Shown here piece by piece: positions 8,137-16,098 of a DNA stretch of 64,000 nucleotides. The notes beneath the pieces are model-generated. The model saw only the letters and a program-made list of their open reading frames with translations. It made no database searches and was not told where the DNA came from. Made by a program: the position numbers and the translations under genes. How positions within the stretch are numbered: the first letter of the stretch is position 1; each line of letters starts with the position of its first letter. The stretch is from JAGVPT01 sp964384415 (GTDB lineage Bacteria; Bacteroidota; Ignavibacteria; UBA10030; UBA8401), in assembly GCA_964384415.1 (NCBI GenBank), contig CAYLMV010000001.1:1-64000 (forward strand). Reading direction: 5' to 3'.

Positions 8137-8664
8137 GAACTGTCTTCTAACAATCATCCACGCCGCCAGCGACATCCCGTCCCAGATTCTTCCGGCAGCG
8201 ATCGTTTTTTCGATTTCGTCCGGTGTCATTCGCAGGATTTCAAATTCTTCCGTCGCCTCCGGCTTGGGAGCCACCGGCGAGAGCCCGCGCGCGATAAAAA
8301 CACGGCAGAGTTCATCGGTCGCACCGTTAAACGGATTGAACTCACCGGCATTCTCCCATGATGTCGCCGCGTATCCCCCTTCCTCTTCCAATTCGAGCCG
8401 CGCCATTTCTTCGTAAGTGTGCCCCTCTTTCACCCCTCCGCACGGAAACTCGATGCTCTCCATCCTCCGCAAATAACGGTATTGATTGACGAGCACAATC
8501 CTGCCGTCGTCGAGTACCGGAATGATCATGCTTGATCCGTTGCTATGGACATAATAATACTCGCCTTCAATTCCATGCGGAATTTTAAAAGTGTCGAGCG
8601 CGTATGACCACCAGGGATTCTTGTGGATGATCCTGGACGTCAGCTTTTTCCAGTGGACAAGCAT
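8122..8664 (-). CDS. Nudix hydrolase, ADP-ribose pyrophosphatase-like
   Basis: Predicted to hydrolyse nucleoside diphosphates linked to another group, ADP-ribose being the usual substrate of this subgroup. The 180-residue protein has the N-terminal beta domain (VNQYRYLRRMESIEFPCGGV) seen in NudF/ADPRase enzymes. The Nudix box is GGVKEGHTYEEMARLELEEE followed by GGY; the catalytic ELEEE core is kept, but against the consensus GX5EX7REUXEEXGU the first glutamate is H and the arginine is L, so activity may differ. The last residues SKQ and the stop are encoded by the flanking repeat, which suggests the original C-terminus was altered. Confidence 0.85.
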   Translation of the reverse strand: MLVHWKKLTSRIIHKNPWWSYALDTFKIPHGIEGEYYYVHSNGSSMIIPVLDDGRIVLVNQYRYLRRMESIEFPCGGVKEGHTYEEMARLELEEEGGYAATSWENAGEFNPFNGATDELCRVFIARGLSPVAPKPEATEEFEILRMTPDEIEKTIAAGRIWDGMSLAAWMIVRRQFFSKQ

Positions 8665-8773
8665 ATGGAAAATGATGGCAAGAGTTGCGGGAGGATGAGC
8701 GCGCGGAGCAGATAATAATTACAGGCAATCAGGCCCCGACATTCATCTCTGTGGGATTCCGCGCTTTGTAAGT

Positions 8774-9190
8774 TTAGATCAACTCACTTTCAGAGAAGAA
8801 GAACGCCACTTCGATCCGTCCATTCTCGGCGGAGTCTGAGCCGTGGACAATGTTCTCTCCCTTGCTGTCCGCAAAAAGTTTTCGGATAGAACCGGGCTCG
8901 GCATCCTTTGGATCGGTCGCTCCGATCAGTTTCCGGTAATCAGCTACCGCATTCGGCTTTTCGAGGGCAACGGGCATGCATGGGCCCGACGTCATAAATT
9001 CTACGAGGCCGTCATAGAACGGTCTTCCCTTATGCACTGCGTAAAAAGCCCCGGCCTCCTCTTTTGTCAAGCGCAGCTGCTTCATCCCGAGTATTTTGAA
9101 GCCAGCTTTTTGAATTCTGCCCAACACTTCGCCCTGTAGATTTTTGCGGACACAATCTGGCTTCAAGATGCAGAGAGTACGTTCAATCAC
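8774..9190 (-). CDS. ndk: Nucleoside diphosphate kinase
   Basis: Transfers the gamma phosphate between nucleoside triphosphates and diphosphates through a phosphohistidine. The 138 residues are the standard bacterial length; the active-site signature is NIVHGSDS with H116, and the N-terminal block ERTLCILKPD plus the K-GRPFYDGLVEFMTSGP stretch (54-70) are typical. The ATG at 9190 follows a purine-rich GGAG site. sucD lies 24 bases upstream on the same strand, so sucD-ndk are likely co-transcribed; both handle nucleotide phosphoryl transfer, and ndk is often coupled with succinyl-CoA synthetase. Confidence 0.97.
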   Translation of the reverse strand: MIERTLCILKPDCVRKNLQGEVLGRIQKAGFKILGMKQLRLTKEEAGAFYAVHKGRPFYDGLVEFMTSGPCMPVALEKPNAVADYRKLIGATDPKDAEPGSIRKLFADSKGENIVHGSDSAENGRIEVAFFFSESELI

Positions 9191-9214
9191 TTCAACACTC
9201 CTGTATAGATTCTG

Positions 9215-10201
9215 TTATTTCTTCCTTTTCGAGGCGGCTTTCTTTTTCGGAAGGTGCCGCTTCGTTCTTCCCATGGAAGATGAACCCTTCGTGCTTTTGT
9301 GTCTTTTCGCCAGCGCCAGTTTCATCGTCTCACCGATCATCGCGGGACTATCGCAGACCAGAATTCCGGCCTCGCGCATGGCAGCCATTTTTTCTGCTGC
9401 TGTCCCTTTCCCGCCCGAGATAATTGCCCCTGCGTGTCCCATCCGCCTGCCGGGCGGCGCAGTTCGCCCTGCGATGAATCCTACAACCGGTTTTTTTACA
9501 TGCTTGGCGATGTACTCCGCCGCTTCCTCTTCGGCGTTTCCACCGATCTCACCGATCATGACGATGGCATCTGTCTTCTCATCGGCATTGAACAGCTTTA
9601 TGGCATCGATAAATCGAGTCCCGATGATGGGATCGCCGCCGATGCCGATGCACGTCGATTGTCCGATGCCCCGTTCGGTGAGCTGCCACACTGCTTCGTA
9701 GGTGAGCGTTCCACTTCTGGACACGAGCCCAACTCTCCCCGGTTTGTGGATGAAGCCGGGCATGATTCCGATCTTGCACTCGCCCGGCGTAATAATTCCC
9801 GGACAGTTGGGGCCGATTAATCTCGATCCTTTTTGATTCACGTACGCATAGACGTCAATCATATCCTTTGTCGGAATCCCTTCGGTGATGCAGACAACAA
9901 GCGCGATGCCGGCGTTTACGGATTCCATGATGGCATCTGCGGCAAAGGCCGCTGGGACAAAGATGACTGAAACATCGGCTCCTTCTGCGTTTACCGCCTC
10001 TCCAACCGTATTGAAGACAGGCACTGCGGCGCTGAACTGGTCCTTTTCATTCCCTTTGTACTTCGTTCCCCCTTTTCCCGGTGTTACTCCTCCAACGATG
10101 TTTGTGCCGTACGCAAGCATCTGCGAGGTATGAAACGTTCCCTCTCCGCCTGTAATTCCCTGCACGACCAGGCGTGTTTTCTTGTTGACGAGTATGCTCA
10201 T
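9215..10201 (-). CDS. sucD: Succinyl-CoA synthetase alpha subunit with basic C-terminal tail
   Basis: Alpha subunit of the TCA-cycle ligase that makes ATP or GTP from succinyl-CoA. Residues 1-295 match the family: CoA-binding Rossmann fold (QGITGGEGTFH), GPNCPGII (130-137), and the phosphohistidine H256 in GRRMGHAGAI. Bacterial SucD is usually about 290 residues; here residues 300-328 add a strongly basic tail ending KKKAASKRKK. No sucC (beta subunit) is beside it. Start ATG at 10201; ndk follows downstream. The upstream gap (10202-10303) holds a TTAAGG/TTGAGG stutter. Confidence 0.95.
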   Translation of the reverse strand: MSILVNKKTRLVVQGITGGEGTFHTSQMLAYGTNIVGGVTPGKGGTKYKGNEKDQFSAAVPVFNTVGEAVNAEGADVSVIFVPAAFAADAIMESVNAGIALVVCITEGIPTKDMIDVYAYVNQKGSRLIGPNCPGIITPGECKIGIMPGFIHKPGRVGLVSRSGTLTYEAVWQLTERGIGQSTCIGIGGDPIIGTRFIDAIKLFNADEKTDAIVMIGEIGGNAEEEAAEYIAKHVKKPVVGFIAGRTAPPGRRMGHAGAIISGGKGTAAEKMAAMREAGILVCDSPAMIGETMKLALAKRHKSTKGSSSMGRTKRHLPKKKAASKRKK

Positions 10202-10212
10202 GGCTGAAATTA

Positions 10213-10255
10213 TATGAGGTTGAAGTTAAGGCTGAGATTAAGATTGAGAATAAGC
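10213..10255. repeat. GTTGAAGTTAAGGCTGAG-type stutter repeat
   Basis: Degenerate 6-base units of the TTAAGG/TTGAGA/ATTAAG kind stand between sucD and gatA. A related stretch, GAGGTTAAGGTTGAG, occurs at 41770-41784 between xdhA and xdhB. No coding or hairpin structure is obvious. Confidence 0.5.
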
Positions 10256-10303
10256 TCGAAACATAGACAGGACCAAAATTCTTGGCGTTGATCCGAAGAT
10301 CTT

Positions 10304-11749
10304 CTAATTATGCCCGTCAAAAAAATCGGCAACTTTCAACAAGGTCGCTTCATCAAATTGCTTGCCGAGAATCTGAAGTCCAACCGGCAGCTTTTGACCA
10401 TCAACACCCGCGGGGATGCTGATGCCGGGAATGCCGGCGAGATTGGCGGAGACGGTGTAGATATCGCTCAGGTACATCTGCAAAGGATCGTCTATCTTTT
10501 CCCCGAATTTGAATGCAGTCGTCGGGGAAATCGGAGTCATCAAACAGTCGACCTTTTTGAAGGCCTCAAGAAAATCGTTTTGGATCAGCCTGCGGACTTT
10601 TTGTGCTTTCATGTAGTATGCGTCGTAGTAACCCGCAGAAAGGACGTACGTCCCCAGCATGATCCGGCGTTTAACCTCGGCGCCAAATCCTTCGCTCCGC
10701 GAGTTAGAGTACATTTCAGTCAAATTATCAGCTCGTTTGCTCCGGTATCCATACCGTGCCCCGTCATACCGTGCAAGGTTGGAGGAGGCTTCGGCAGTGG
10801 CGAGGATGTAGTAGGTCGCGATCGTATATTCGGCGTTCGGAAGGGCCACTTCGACAAATTCAACGCCTGAATTTTTCAGCTGTGTTATCCGCTTTTCGAT
10901 CACCGACCGAATTTCAGGATTAAGCGCATCGTTGAAGTATTCTTTAGGAATACCGATCTTGAGCCCCTTCACATTTCCGTCCATCGCCGAGAAATAATCA
11001 GGCACCGGTACATTTGCCGACGTCGAATCCCGCTCGTCGTGGCCGGCTATCGTCTCAAGCACATGGGCAATGTCGCGGGGAGAATTTGCAAACGGCCCGA
11101 TCTGATCGAACGACGATGCAAACGCGACAAGACCATACCGGGAGACTCTGCCGTAGGTTGGTTTCAAGCCATACACGCCGCACAACCCCGCCGGCTGACG
11201 TATCGATCCGCCGGTGTCGCTTCCCAACGCCGTTGTTGCCATTCCCGCGGCCACTGCGACCGCCGATCCCCCGCTCGATCCGCCGGGCACGCGCGATTCA
11301 TCGATAGGGTTCCTGACCGGACCGAAAGCGGAGTTTTCGGTCGAAGAGCCCATCGCAAACTCGTCCATATTCGTTTTGCCGATGATAATCGCATCGGCCG
11401 CATGCAGTTTTTCTATGACGGTCGCATCGTAGATCGCTTCGTAGTTTTCCAGAATTTTCGACCCGCAAGTCGTTTTCCGCCCCTTGATGCAGAGAACATC
11501 TTTCGCGGCCACAATCATTCCTGCGAGCGGTCCGGCTTTTCCGTCGCGCAGTTTCACATCGACGGCATGGGCCCGTTCGAGAGCTTCTTCTTCAAATACA
11601 GAGAGAAAAGCGTTGAGGTTCTTCTTGGCAGAGATAACGGAAAGGTGTTCTCTAACGCGCGCTTCGCATGACTCGTCCCCGTGTGCCAGGCGGCCTCGGT
11701 ATGAATCGAACGGATCCCTGACATTCAATCGTGCAATTCCTTTTTGCAA
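10304..11749 (-). CDS. gatA: Asp-tRNA(Asn)/Glu-tRNA(Gln) amidotransferase subunit A
   Basis: Amidase subunit of GatCAB, which releases ammonia from glutamine to convert mischarged Glu-tRNA(Gln) or Asp-tRNA(Asn). The Ser-cisSer-Lys triad is present with exact family spacing: K83 in AAKDVLC, S158 in PGGSSGGSA and S182 in GGSIRQPAG. Length (481) is normal. The start is TTG at 11749 preceded by GGAGAGAAG. gatB and gatC are not in the window. tatA stops 17 bases upstream, so gatA is the last gene of the psd-pssA-purS-purQ-tatA-gatA run. Confidence 0.97.
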   Translation of the reverse strand: MQKGIARLNVRDPFDSYRGRLAHGDESCEARVREHLSVISAKKNLNAFLSVFEEEALERAHAVDVKLRDGKAGPLAGMIVAAKDVLCIKGRKTTCGSKILENYEAIYDATVIEKLHAADAIIIGKTNMDEFAMGSSTENSAFGPVRNPIDESRVPGGSSGGSAVAVAAGMATTALGSDTGGSIRQPAGLCGVYGLKPTYGRVSRYGLVAFASSFDQIGPFANSPRDIAHVLETIAGHDERDSTSANVPVPDYFSAMDGNVKGLKIGIPKEYFNDALNPEIRSVIEKRITQLKNSGVEFVEVALPNAEYTIATYYILATAEASSNLARYDGARYGYRSKRADNLTEMYSNSRSEGFGAEVKRRIMLGTYVLSAGYYDAYYMKAQKVRRLIQNDFLEAFKKVDCLMTPISPTTAFKFGEKIDDPLQMYLSDIYTVSANLAGIPGISIPAGVDGQKLPVGLQILGKQFDEATLLKVADFFDGHN

Positions 11750-11766
11750 TACTTCTCTCCTCGAAA

Positions 11767-11982
11767 TTATTTGGGAAGAGAAGGTGGAGGTGGAGGGTCG
11801 GAAGGCTTTTGCGGCGTGTCTTGCTTTGTAATTTCAGATTGGACATCGCGCATGGCTTTTCGAAACTCTGCGATCCCTTTACCCAGGCTCTTCGCGAAAT
11901 CCGGAATCTTCTTCGGTCCAAAAAAGATCATGATGACAACCACAATAAGCAGAAGCTCGCCAAATCCTATGTTCTCGAACAT
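11767..11982 (-). CDS. tatA: Twin-arginine translocase TatA/E component
   Basis: Pore-forming component of the Tat system for folded proteins. The 71-residue protein has the single N-terminal membrane helix (GFGELLLIVVVIMIFFG), the hinge FGPKKIPDFAKSLGKGI and an amphipathic helix, then a proline-rich tail (KPSDPPPPPSLPK). At least one likely Tat client, the IorB-like molybdenum hydroxylase at 43580-45706 with a GRRQFIQ signal, is in this window. It sits between purQ and gatA, an unrelated operon position typical of orphan tatA genes. Confidence 0.95.
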   Translation of the reverse strand: MFENIGFGELLLIVVVIMIFFGPKKIPDFAKSLGKGIAEFRKAMRDVQSEITKQDTPQKPSDPPPPPSLPK

Positions 11983-12113
11983 TGTTGCTCTCCTTCACAC
12001 GGTACGACGCCGTGCACGAATACTCTCATTCATGTTCCCAGTTATCTTTGGACGGCCTTGCCCGACTTCAGCGCAGAGACCGTGTCCTCCTTGCATGCCG
12101 CCTCTTCGACCTC

Positions 12114-12818
12114 TCAACTCAGCACCAGACTCTCGATCATGGACTGAAAGATCTTCCTTCCATCGGCCGAGCCCAACGCTTCTTCCATCGCCCGCTCCGG
12201 ATGAGGCATCATCCCCATCACGTTCCCTTGCTTATTCATGATCCCGGCAATATTGTTCAGGGACCCGTTTGGGTTCGATTCATTATCAACGCTGCCGGAA
12301 CTGCTGCAATAGCGGAAGAGAATTTGATCTCCGTCACTGAGAGACGCGATCGTGTCACTGTCCGCAAAGTAATTCCCTTCTCCATGCGCAACCGGGATCT
12401 TCAGCGTTTCATCCAAGGCGCACTCCGAAGTGAATCGCGACGAAGCGTTTTCCACTCTCAAATGAACAAACTTACAGACAAACTTCAATGCGCTGTTGCG
12501 AAGCATGGCCCCCGGCAACAACCCTGCTTCGAGAAGAACCTGGAACCCGTTACAGATGCCGATGACGGTTCCCCCGTTCTCTGCAAATCGAACGACTTCC
12601 TTCATCACGGGAGAAAACCTTGCGATCGCTCCGGTGCGAAGATAATCTCCATAGGCAAAGCCTCCCGGGAGAATAATGACATCGGCATCGCCGAGCGATG
12701 TCTCTTTATGCCAGATATAATGCGCCTCTTGGTGCATGATCCGACGCGCCGCCTCGTATGCATCGTGATCGCAGTTCGAACCGGGGAACACAACAATGCC
12801 GAACTTCGTCTTCGCCAT
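12114..12818 (-). CDS. purQ: Phosphoribosylformylglycinamidine synthase, glutaminase subunit PurQ
   Basis: Class I glutamine amidotransferase that feeds ammonia to PurL in the fourth purine step. I start at ATG 12818 (234 residues) with GGAG 8 bases upstream. The nucleophile is C89 in GICNGFQ; the His-Glu pair is in MMPHPERA near the C-terminus. The early FPGSNCD block is specific to PurQ. purS lies just upstream (14-base gap), so PurS and PurQ are made together as partners of a small-type PurL that is not in the window. Confidence 0.97.
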   Translation of the reverse strand: MAKTKFGIVVFPGSNCDHDAYEAARRIMHQEAHYIWHKETSLGDADVIILPGGFAYGDYLRTGAIARFSPVMKEVVRFAENGGTVIGICNGFQVLLEAGLLPGAMLRNSALKFVCKFVHLRVENASSRFTSECALDETLKIPVAHGEGNYFADSDTIASLSDGDQILFRYCSSSGSVDNESNPNGSLNNIAGIMNKQGNVMGMMPHPERAMEEALGSADGRKIFQSMIESLVLS

Positions 12819-12832
12819 CAACTCGCTCCGTC

Positions 12833-13081
12833 TTACACTTTTTTGACGATGAATGAATAATCTTCCATCACAGGATTCGCGAGGAGTTTCTTACAGACCT
12901 GTTCCGTCACTCGCTCCGCTTCTTCTTGAGTCGGAGACTCCAGCGAGAACTCGATATGCTTTCCGATCCGCAGCCCCTGAACGGTCGTGATCCCGAGAGA
13001 ATGGACAGCCTGCTCGACAGCTTTGCCCTGCGGGTCTAAAATTGATTTTCGCAGCGTAATGGTAACGTTCGAATGAAACAC
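12833..13081 (-). CDS. purS: Phosphoribosylformylglycinamidine synthase subunit PurS
   Basis: Small structural subunit that bridges PurQ and PurL. The 82-residue protein has the PurS pattern: TLRKSILDPQGKAVE near the N-terminus, LGITTVQGLRIGKHIEF in the middle and CKKLLANPVMEDY near the end. It is placed immediately before purQ and 8 bases after the pssA stop, in the same minus-strand run. Confidence 0.95.
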   Translation of the reverse strand: MFHSNVTITLRKSILDPQGKAVEQAVHSLGITTVQGLRIGKHIEFSLESPTQEEAERVTEQVCKKLLANPVMEDYSFIVKKV

Positions 13082-13089
13082 GGCAACTC

Positions 13090-13860
13090 CTAGATATCGT
13101 AACTCGTTGCTTCTTCTGCCTGCTCTTCTTCAACTTTTTCGTCCACGAAGCCGAGAAGCTTCCGCATCACAAAGTAGAGATAACGGAATATCCCGAATAA
13201 CAAAAAGACAACGAAGATGTAAAACAATCCTCTCCCGCGGGAGAAAATGAGAATGAACCCGGCGGCAACGAACGAGATCACTTTAACCGGGTGTTTCCTG
13301 AATTCTTTCTTCGAGAATCGTGGAAGGGTGTCGTACTTCACCTTGCTCACCATCAACAGCGAGAGAATCACCACCAGCGGCGCCAGAGCGTCAGCTGCCA
13401 GGCCTCTCAGCCCGAACACCTCATCGCGGAAGTTGAGCACAAACGCGACGACAGTAATGGCACTGGCCGGAATGGGCAGTCCCGAGAAGTATTCCTTATC
13501 GAAGCCCACAAGTTGAACGTTGAACCGGGCGAGACGGATTCCGCCGAAAATGAGGAGCAAGGAACTGATGATGAGACCGAAGCCCTCGAGCTGGCTCAGT
13601 TGAAGTTTGTAGACCAAATAAGCCGGAGCCGCTCCGAACGTTACAATGTCTGAGAGGGAATCGAATTCAACGCCGAACTCGCTCGAGGATTTTGTAATTC
13701 TCGCCATCACCCCGTCGAGAGAGTCAAACACCCCCCCGAGAATAATGAACCATGCGGCGACATCGATCTGTCCCTCGCCGGAGTTCACGATCGACAAAAA
13801 ACCGCAGAACATATTAAGGACGGTAAAAAGGCTTGGAACAACCGCCCTGGTGATTTTCAT
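13090..13860 (-). CDS. pssA: CDP-diacylglycerol--serine O-phosphatidyltransferase
   Basis: Membrane enzyme making phosphatidylserine from CDP-diacylglycerol and serine. The CDP-alcohol phosphatidyltransferase motif is complete: DGVMAR, then G, D and D with the expected spacing, in the stretch from DSLDG to SLSDIVTFG. The start is placed at ATG 13860 (MKITRAVVPSLFT, 256 residues); the longer open frame to 13992 would overlap psd. Multiple hydrophobic helices fit a polytopic enzyme. psd ends 28 bases upstream, so the two sequential phosphatidylethanolamine enzymes are paired. Confidence 0.95.
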   Translation of the reverse strand: MKITRAVVPSLFTVLNMFCGFLSIVNSGEGQIDVAAWFIILGGVFDSLDGVMARITKSSSEFGVEFDSLSDIVTFGAAPAYLVYKLQLSQLEGFGLIISSLLLIFGGIRLARFNVQLVGFDKEYFSGLPIPASAITVVAFVLNFRDEVFGLRGLAADALAPLVVILSLLMVSKVKYDTLPRFSKKEFRKHPVKVISFVAAGFILIFSRGRGLFYIFVVFLLFGIFRYLYFVMRKLLGFVDEKVEEEQAEEATSYDI

Positions 13861-13888
13861 AGTCTCATTTGATGCAGTTCGACAGCCG

Positions 13889-14539
13889 TTAGCGCACAAC
13901 CGCCAGGACAGACTCTCCAGCCACAGTCTTTTGTCCGAGCGATATTTTAATATCGGAATTTTTCGGAACAAAAACATCCACGCGGGAACCAAATTTTATC
14001 ATGCCAAATCTTGCCCCGGCTGTCACCCGGTCGCCAACTTTCGCGGTGCACACAATTCTTCGCGCTATGAACCCGGCGATCTGTTTAAAGAAGACTTTGA
14101 ACTGCCCGTTGTCGATGCCAATGTGCGTCTGTTCGTTCTCGAGAGACGCCTTGTCCTCAAACGCGGCAAAGTATTTGCCCTTCACGTACTCGAAATATCC
14201 TACGGTGCCCGAAATGGGAATTCTATTGACGTGAACATTCAGGGGGGACATGAATATGCTGATTTGGATCGCATCGCCCTTGATATACTCACCCTCAACC
14301 ACCTCTTTGACCGCAACCACTGTTCCGTCCGCGGGAGAGATCACCCCTCGTTTCGTCTCGGGCGTGTGGCGTTCCGGATCCCGGAAAAAATTCAGAGCAA
14401 AGAGGAATATTCCCAGGGCCAGGACAACCAATGTGTATCTGAGCGTGGGATTCGGAAGAAAGAGGAGGGAACCTGCAACAACGACACAACATATTATCGC
14501 GATACTGAAGAAGACATCGTAACCATATTCCGTAATCAA
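13889..14539 (-). CDS. psd: Phosphatidylserine decarboxylase proenzyme (short form)
   Basis: Converts phosphatidylserine to phosphatidylethanolamine with a pyruvoyl cofactor made by self-cleavage. The 216-residue length is that of the short archaeal/bacteroidal type. Two N-terminal membrane segments are followed by FFRDPER, SPADGTV and MSPLNVHVNR, all conserved. The cleavage site is the GS pair in IKFGSRVD near residue 180, so the serine becomes the pyruvoyl group. It leads the run psd-pssA-purS-purQ-tatA-gatA. Confidence 0.95.
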   Translation of the reverse strand: MITEYGYDVFFSIAIICCVVVAGSLLFLPNPTLRYTLVVLALGIFLFALNFFRDPERHTPETKRGVISPADGTVVAVKEVVEGEYIKGDAIQISIFMSPLNVHVNRIPISGTVGYFEYVKGKYFAAFEDKASLENEQTHIGIDNGQFKVFFKQIAGFIARRIVCTAKVGDRVTAGARFGMIKFGSRVDVFVPKNSDIKISLGQKTVAGESVLAVVR

Positions 14540-14922
14540 CCGGCAGACTCCAGTTCGTGCAAAAAGAACGCGACGCGTGATCGTGCCTTCAAAAATTCAA
14601 AAAAAAGTAGCAAAAAAAGGAGGCAAAGTCAAGGCGGCTGCACCGAGGCGGGATTCCCTCGAACCGAGAAGCCGGCAACTTTGCTCCCCGCCCGCCCTCC
14701 TCTTCGCCGCCGCAATGCATGAACATCGCGATGCGCTATCGCTGACCGGCGTAAATTTCTTCACCGCCGCTCCTTGCATATTTCCCCCAAAATCCGTACG
14801 TTAACTGATAGAGAGCGTCATCGAACGGATGAAAAGCATGAAGGAAAAATTCCCAAGGGTGGATGAACGTCGATCCACCAAGTTCTTGAACAGCAGAATT
14901 CAGATTCGGTTTCTCTAATCTC
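14540..14922. other. Intergenic region without a confident gene
   Basis: About 380 bases between psd and the Nif3-like gene. No RNA family is recognised. A minus-strand frame (14736-14933) reads rather protein-like (containing STFIHPWEFFLHAF) but has only a TTG start and no recognised homology; it is left uncalled. A small hairpin GGTGGAT/ATCCACC is near 14859-14881. The plus-strand terminator just downstream hints at an upstream plus-strand transcript. Confidence 0.4.
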
Positions 14923-14951
14923 GTCCCGTCCAACCAACGGGACTTTTTTTT
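14923..14951 (+). terminator. Rho-independent terminator
   Basis: Seven-base stem GTCCCGT (14923-14929) and ACGGGAC (14937-14943), seven-base loop, followed at once by eight T residues. It points along the plus strand, yet no plus-strand gene lies upstream for several kilobases, and the Nif3-like gene starts within 20 bases after it. Confidence 0.75.
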
Positions 14952-14964
14952 GATATCAGGTCGA

Positions 14965-15699
14965 GTGAAACTCGGAGAATTTCAGCATCTCATAGAAGAA
15001 TGGCTCCCCCCCGCAACCGCCTGGAAGGGCGACAATGTCGGTCTTCAAATCGGGCGGAACGAAGCGGTTGTGCGGAACATTCTCGTCGCGCTGGATGTCA
15101 CGTTAGAAGTTGGGATTGAGGCGGTAAGAAAAGATGCAAATCTCATCGTTACCCATCATCCCCTCTTCTTCCATCCTCTTCGTTCTTTGACATCGAAATC
15201 CCGGAATGGCGAAATCGCTCTCTATCTCGCTGAGCGGAAGATCAACCTCTATGCTGCGCATACAAACCTCGACCACGCCCGCGGAGGAGTCAGTTTTGCG
15301 ATGGCGGCGGCTCTCGGGCTCCGGAACGTTCGTTCCCTCTCCCAACTGGACGGACACTTGGTAAAGATGACTGTCAACGTCCCGTCAAGTCATCTCGAAG
15401 CGGTAGCGAACGCAATGCACCAGGCCGGAGGCGGAAGGTTTTCCAACTACGAAGAAGTGAGCTTTCGTTCAGAGGGGATCGGGACGTTTAAAGGTACAGA
15501 AAGTTCCAGGCCGTTCATCGGATCGCCCGGTGTCCTGGAAAAGACTCCCGAAGTAAAACTTGAGATGCTTGTGGAGAGATGGAACGTAAGCAAAGTCCTG
15601 AAGGCCATGGTGTCACGTCACCCCTATGAGGAAATCGCGTACGATCTCGTTCCGCTCGAGAATAAATCCTCAGAGCACGGATTAGGAGCCATCGGATAA
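14965..15699 (+). CDS. Nif3-like metal-binding protein, N-terminal part (in-frame stop)
   Basis: N-terminal two-thirds of a Nif3/YqfO-family dinuclear metal protein of uncertain function. Visible metal ligands are in VTHHPLFF (near residue 67) and AHTNLD (near 96). I choose GTG 14965 (AGG 4 bases upstream); an in-frame TTG at 14950 is possible. Translation stops at TAA 15697-15699 after GLGAIG. Four codons later, in the same frame, the rest of the family resumes at 15712 (KPMTQEKFL), exactly where intact homologues read on through an acidic residue, so a GAA-to-TAA change is the simplest explanation. It could be a true nonsense mutation or an assembly error. Confidence 0.8.
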   Translation: MKLGEFQHLIEEWLPPATAWKGDNVGLQIGRNEAVVRNILVALDVTLEVGIEAVRKDANLIVTHHPLFFHPLRSLTSKSRNGEIALYLAERKINLYAAHTNLDHARGGVSFAMAAALGLRNVRSLSQLDGHLVKMTVNVPSSHLEAVANAMHQAGGGRFSNYEEVSFRSEGIGTFKGTESSRPFIGSPGVLEKTPEVKLEMLVERWNVSKVLKAMVSRHPYEEIAYDLVPLENKSSEHGLGAIG

Positions 15700-15711
15700 T
15701 GCCAGAAACCG

Positions 15712-16071
15712 ATGACGCAGGAAAAGTTCTTGGCCGTGGTGAAAAGAACATTGAAGGTCCCATCTCTACGCTACACAGGAATGAATGGAAAGTCCGTTCA
15801 CAAAGTCGCGGTGTGCGGCGGAGCGGGCTTTGATGCAGCCGAGGAAGCAATGCGGCAGGGAGCCGACGCATTCGTCACTGCCGACATTAAATACCACGGA
15901 TTCCAGGAGGTACAAAGGGACCTCTTCTTGATTGACGCCGGACATTACGAAACTGAGCGCCACATTCTCCCTCTCCTGGCCTCAAAAATAAGAGAGATTG
16001 CAAAAACCCGGCATACTTCCTCAAAAGTTTTCATAACGCAAAAGAATACAAACCCAGTATCATATTATTAG
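15712..16071 (+). CDS. Nif3-like protein, C-terminal part (after in-frame stop)
   Basis: Continuation, in the same frame, of the Nif3-like gene that stops at 15699. It carries the family C-terminal block with VAVCGGAG, GADAFVTADIKYH and the conserved metal-binding GHYETE, so the N-terminal piece alone would lack ligands for the metal site. The ATG at 15712 codes for the methionine of the KPMT segment and has no clear Shine-Dalgarno site, so independent translation is doubtful. The zinc-ribbon gene follows 27 bases downstream; the pair is a common neighbourhood. Confidence 0.75.
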   Translation: MTQEKFLAVVKRTLKVPSLRYTGMNGKSVHKVAVCGGAGFDAAEEAMRQGADAFVTADIKYHGFQEVQRDLFLIDAGHYETERHILPLLASKIREIAKTRHTSSKVFITQKNTNPVSYY

Positions 16072-16098
16072 CCACACATCGTTGTAAAGGAGTTCGCA

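Noticed and set aside
14736..14933. Minus-strand frame of 65 codons that reads protein-like
   Set aside because: Only a TTG start inside a terminator stem, no ribosome site, no recognised family; kept as a note in the intergenic entry.
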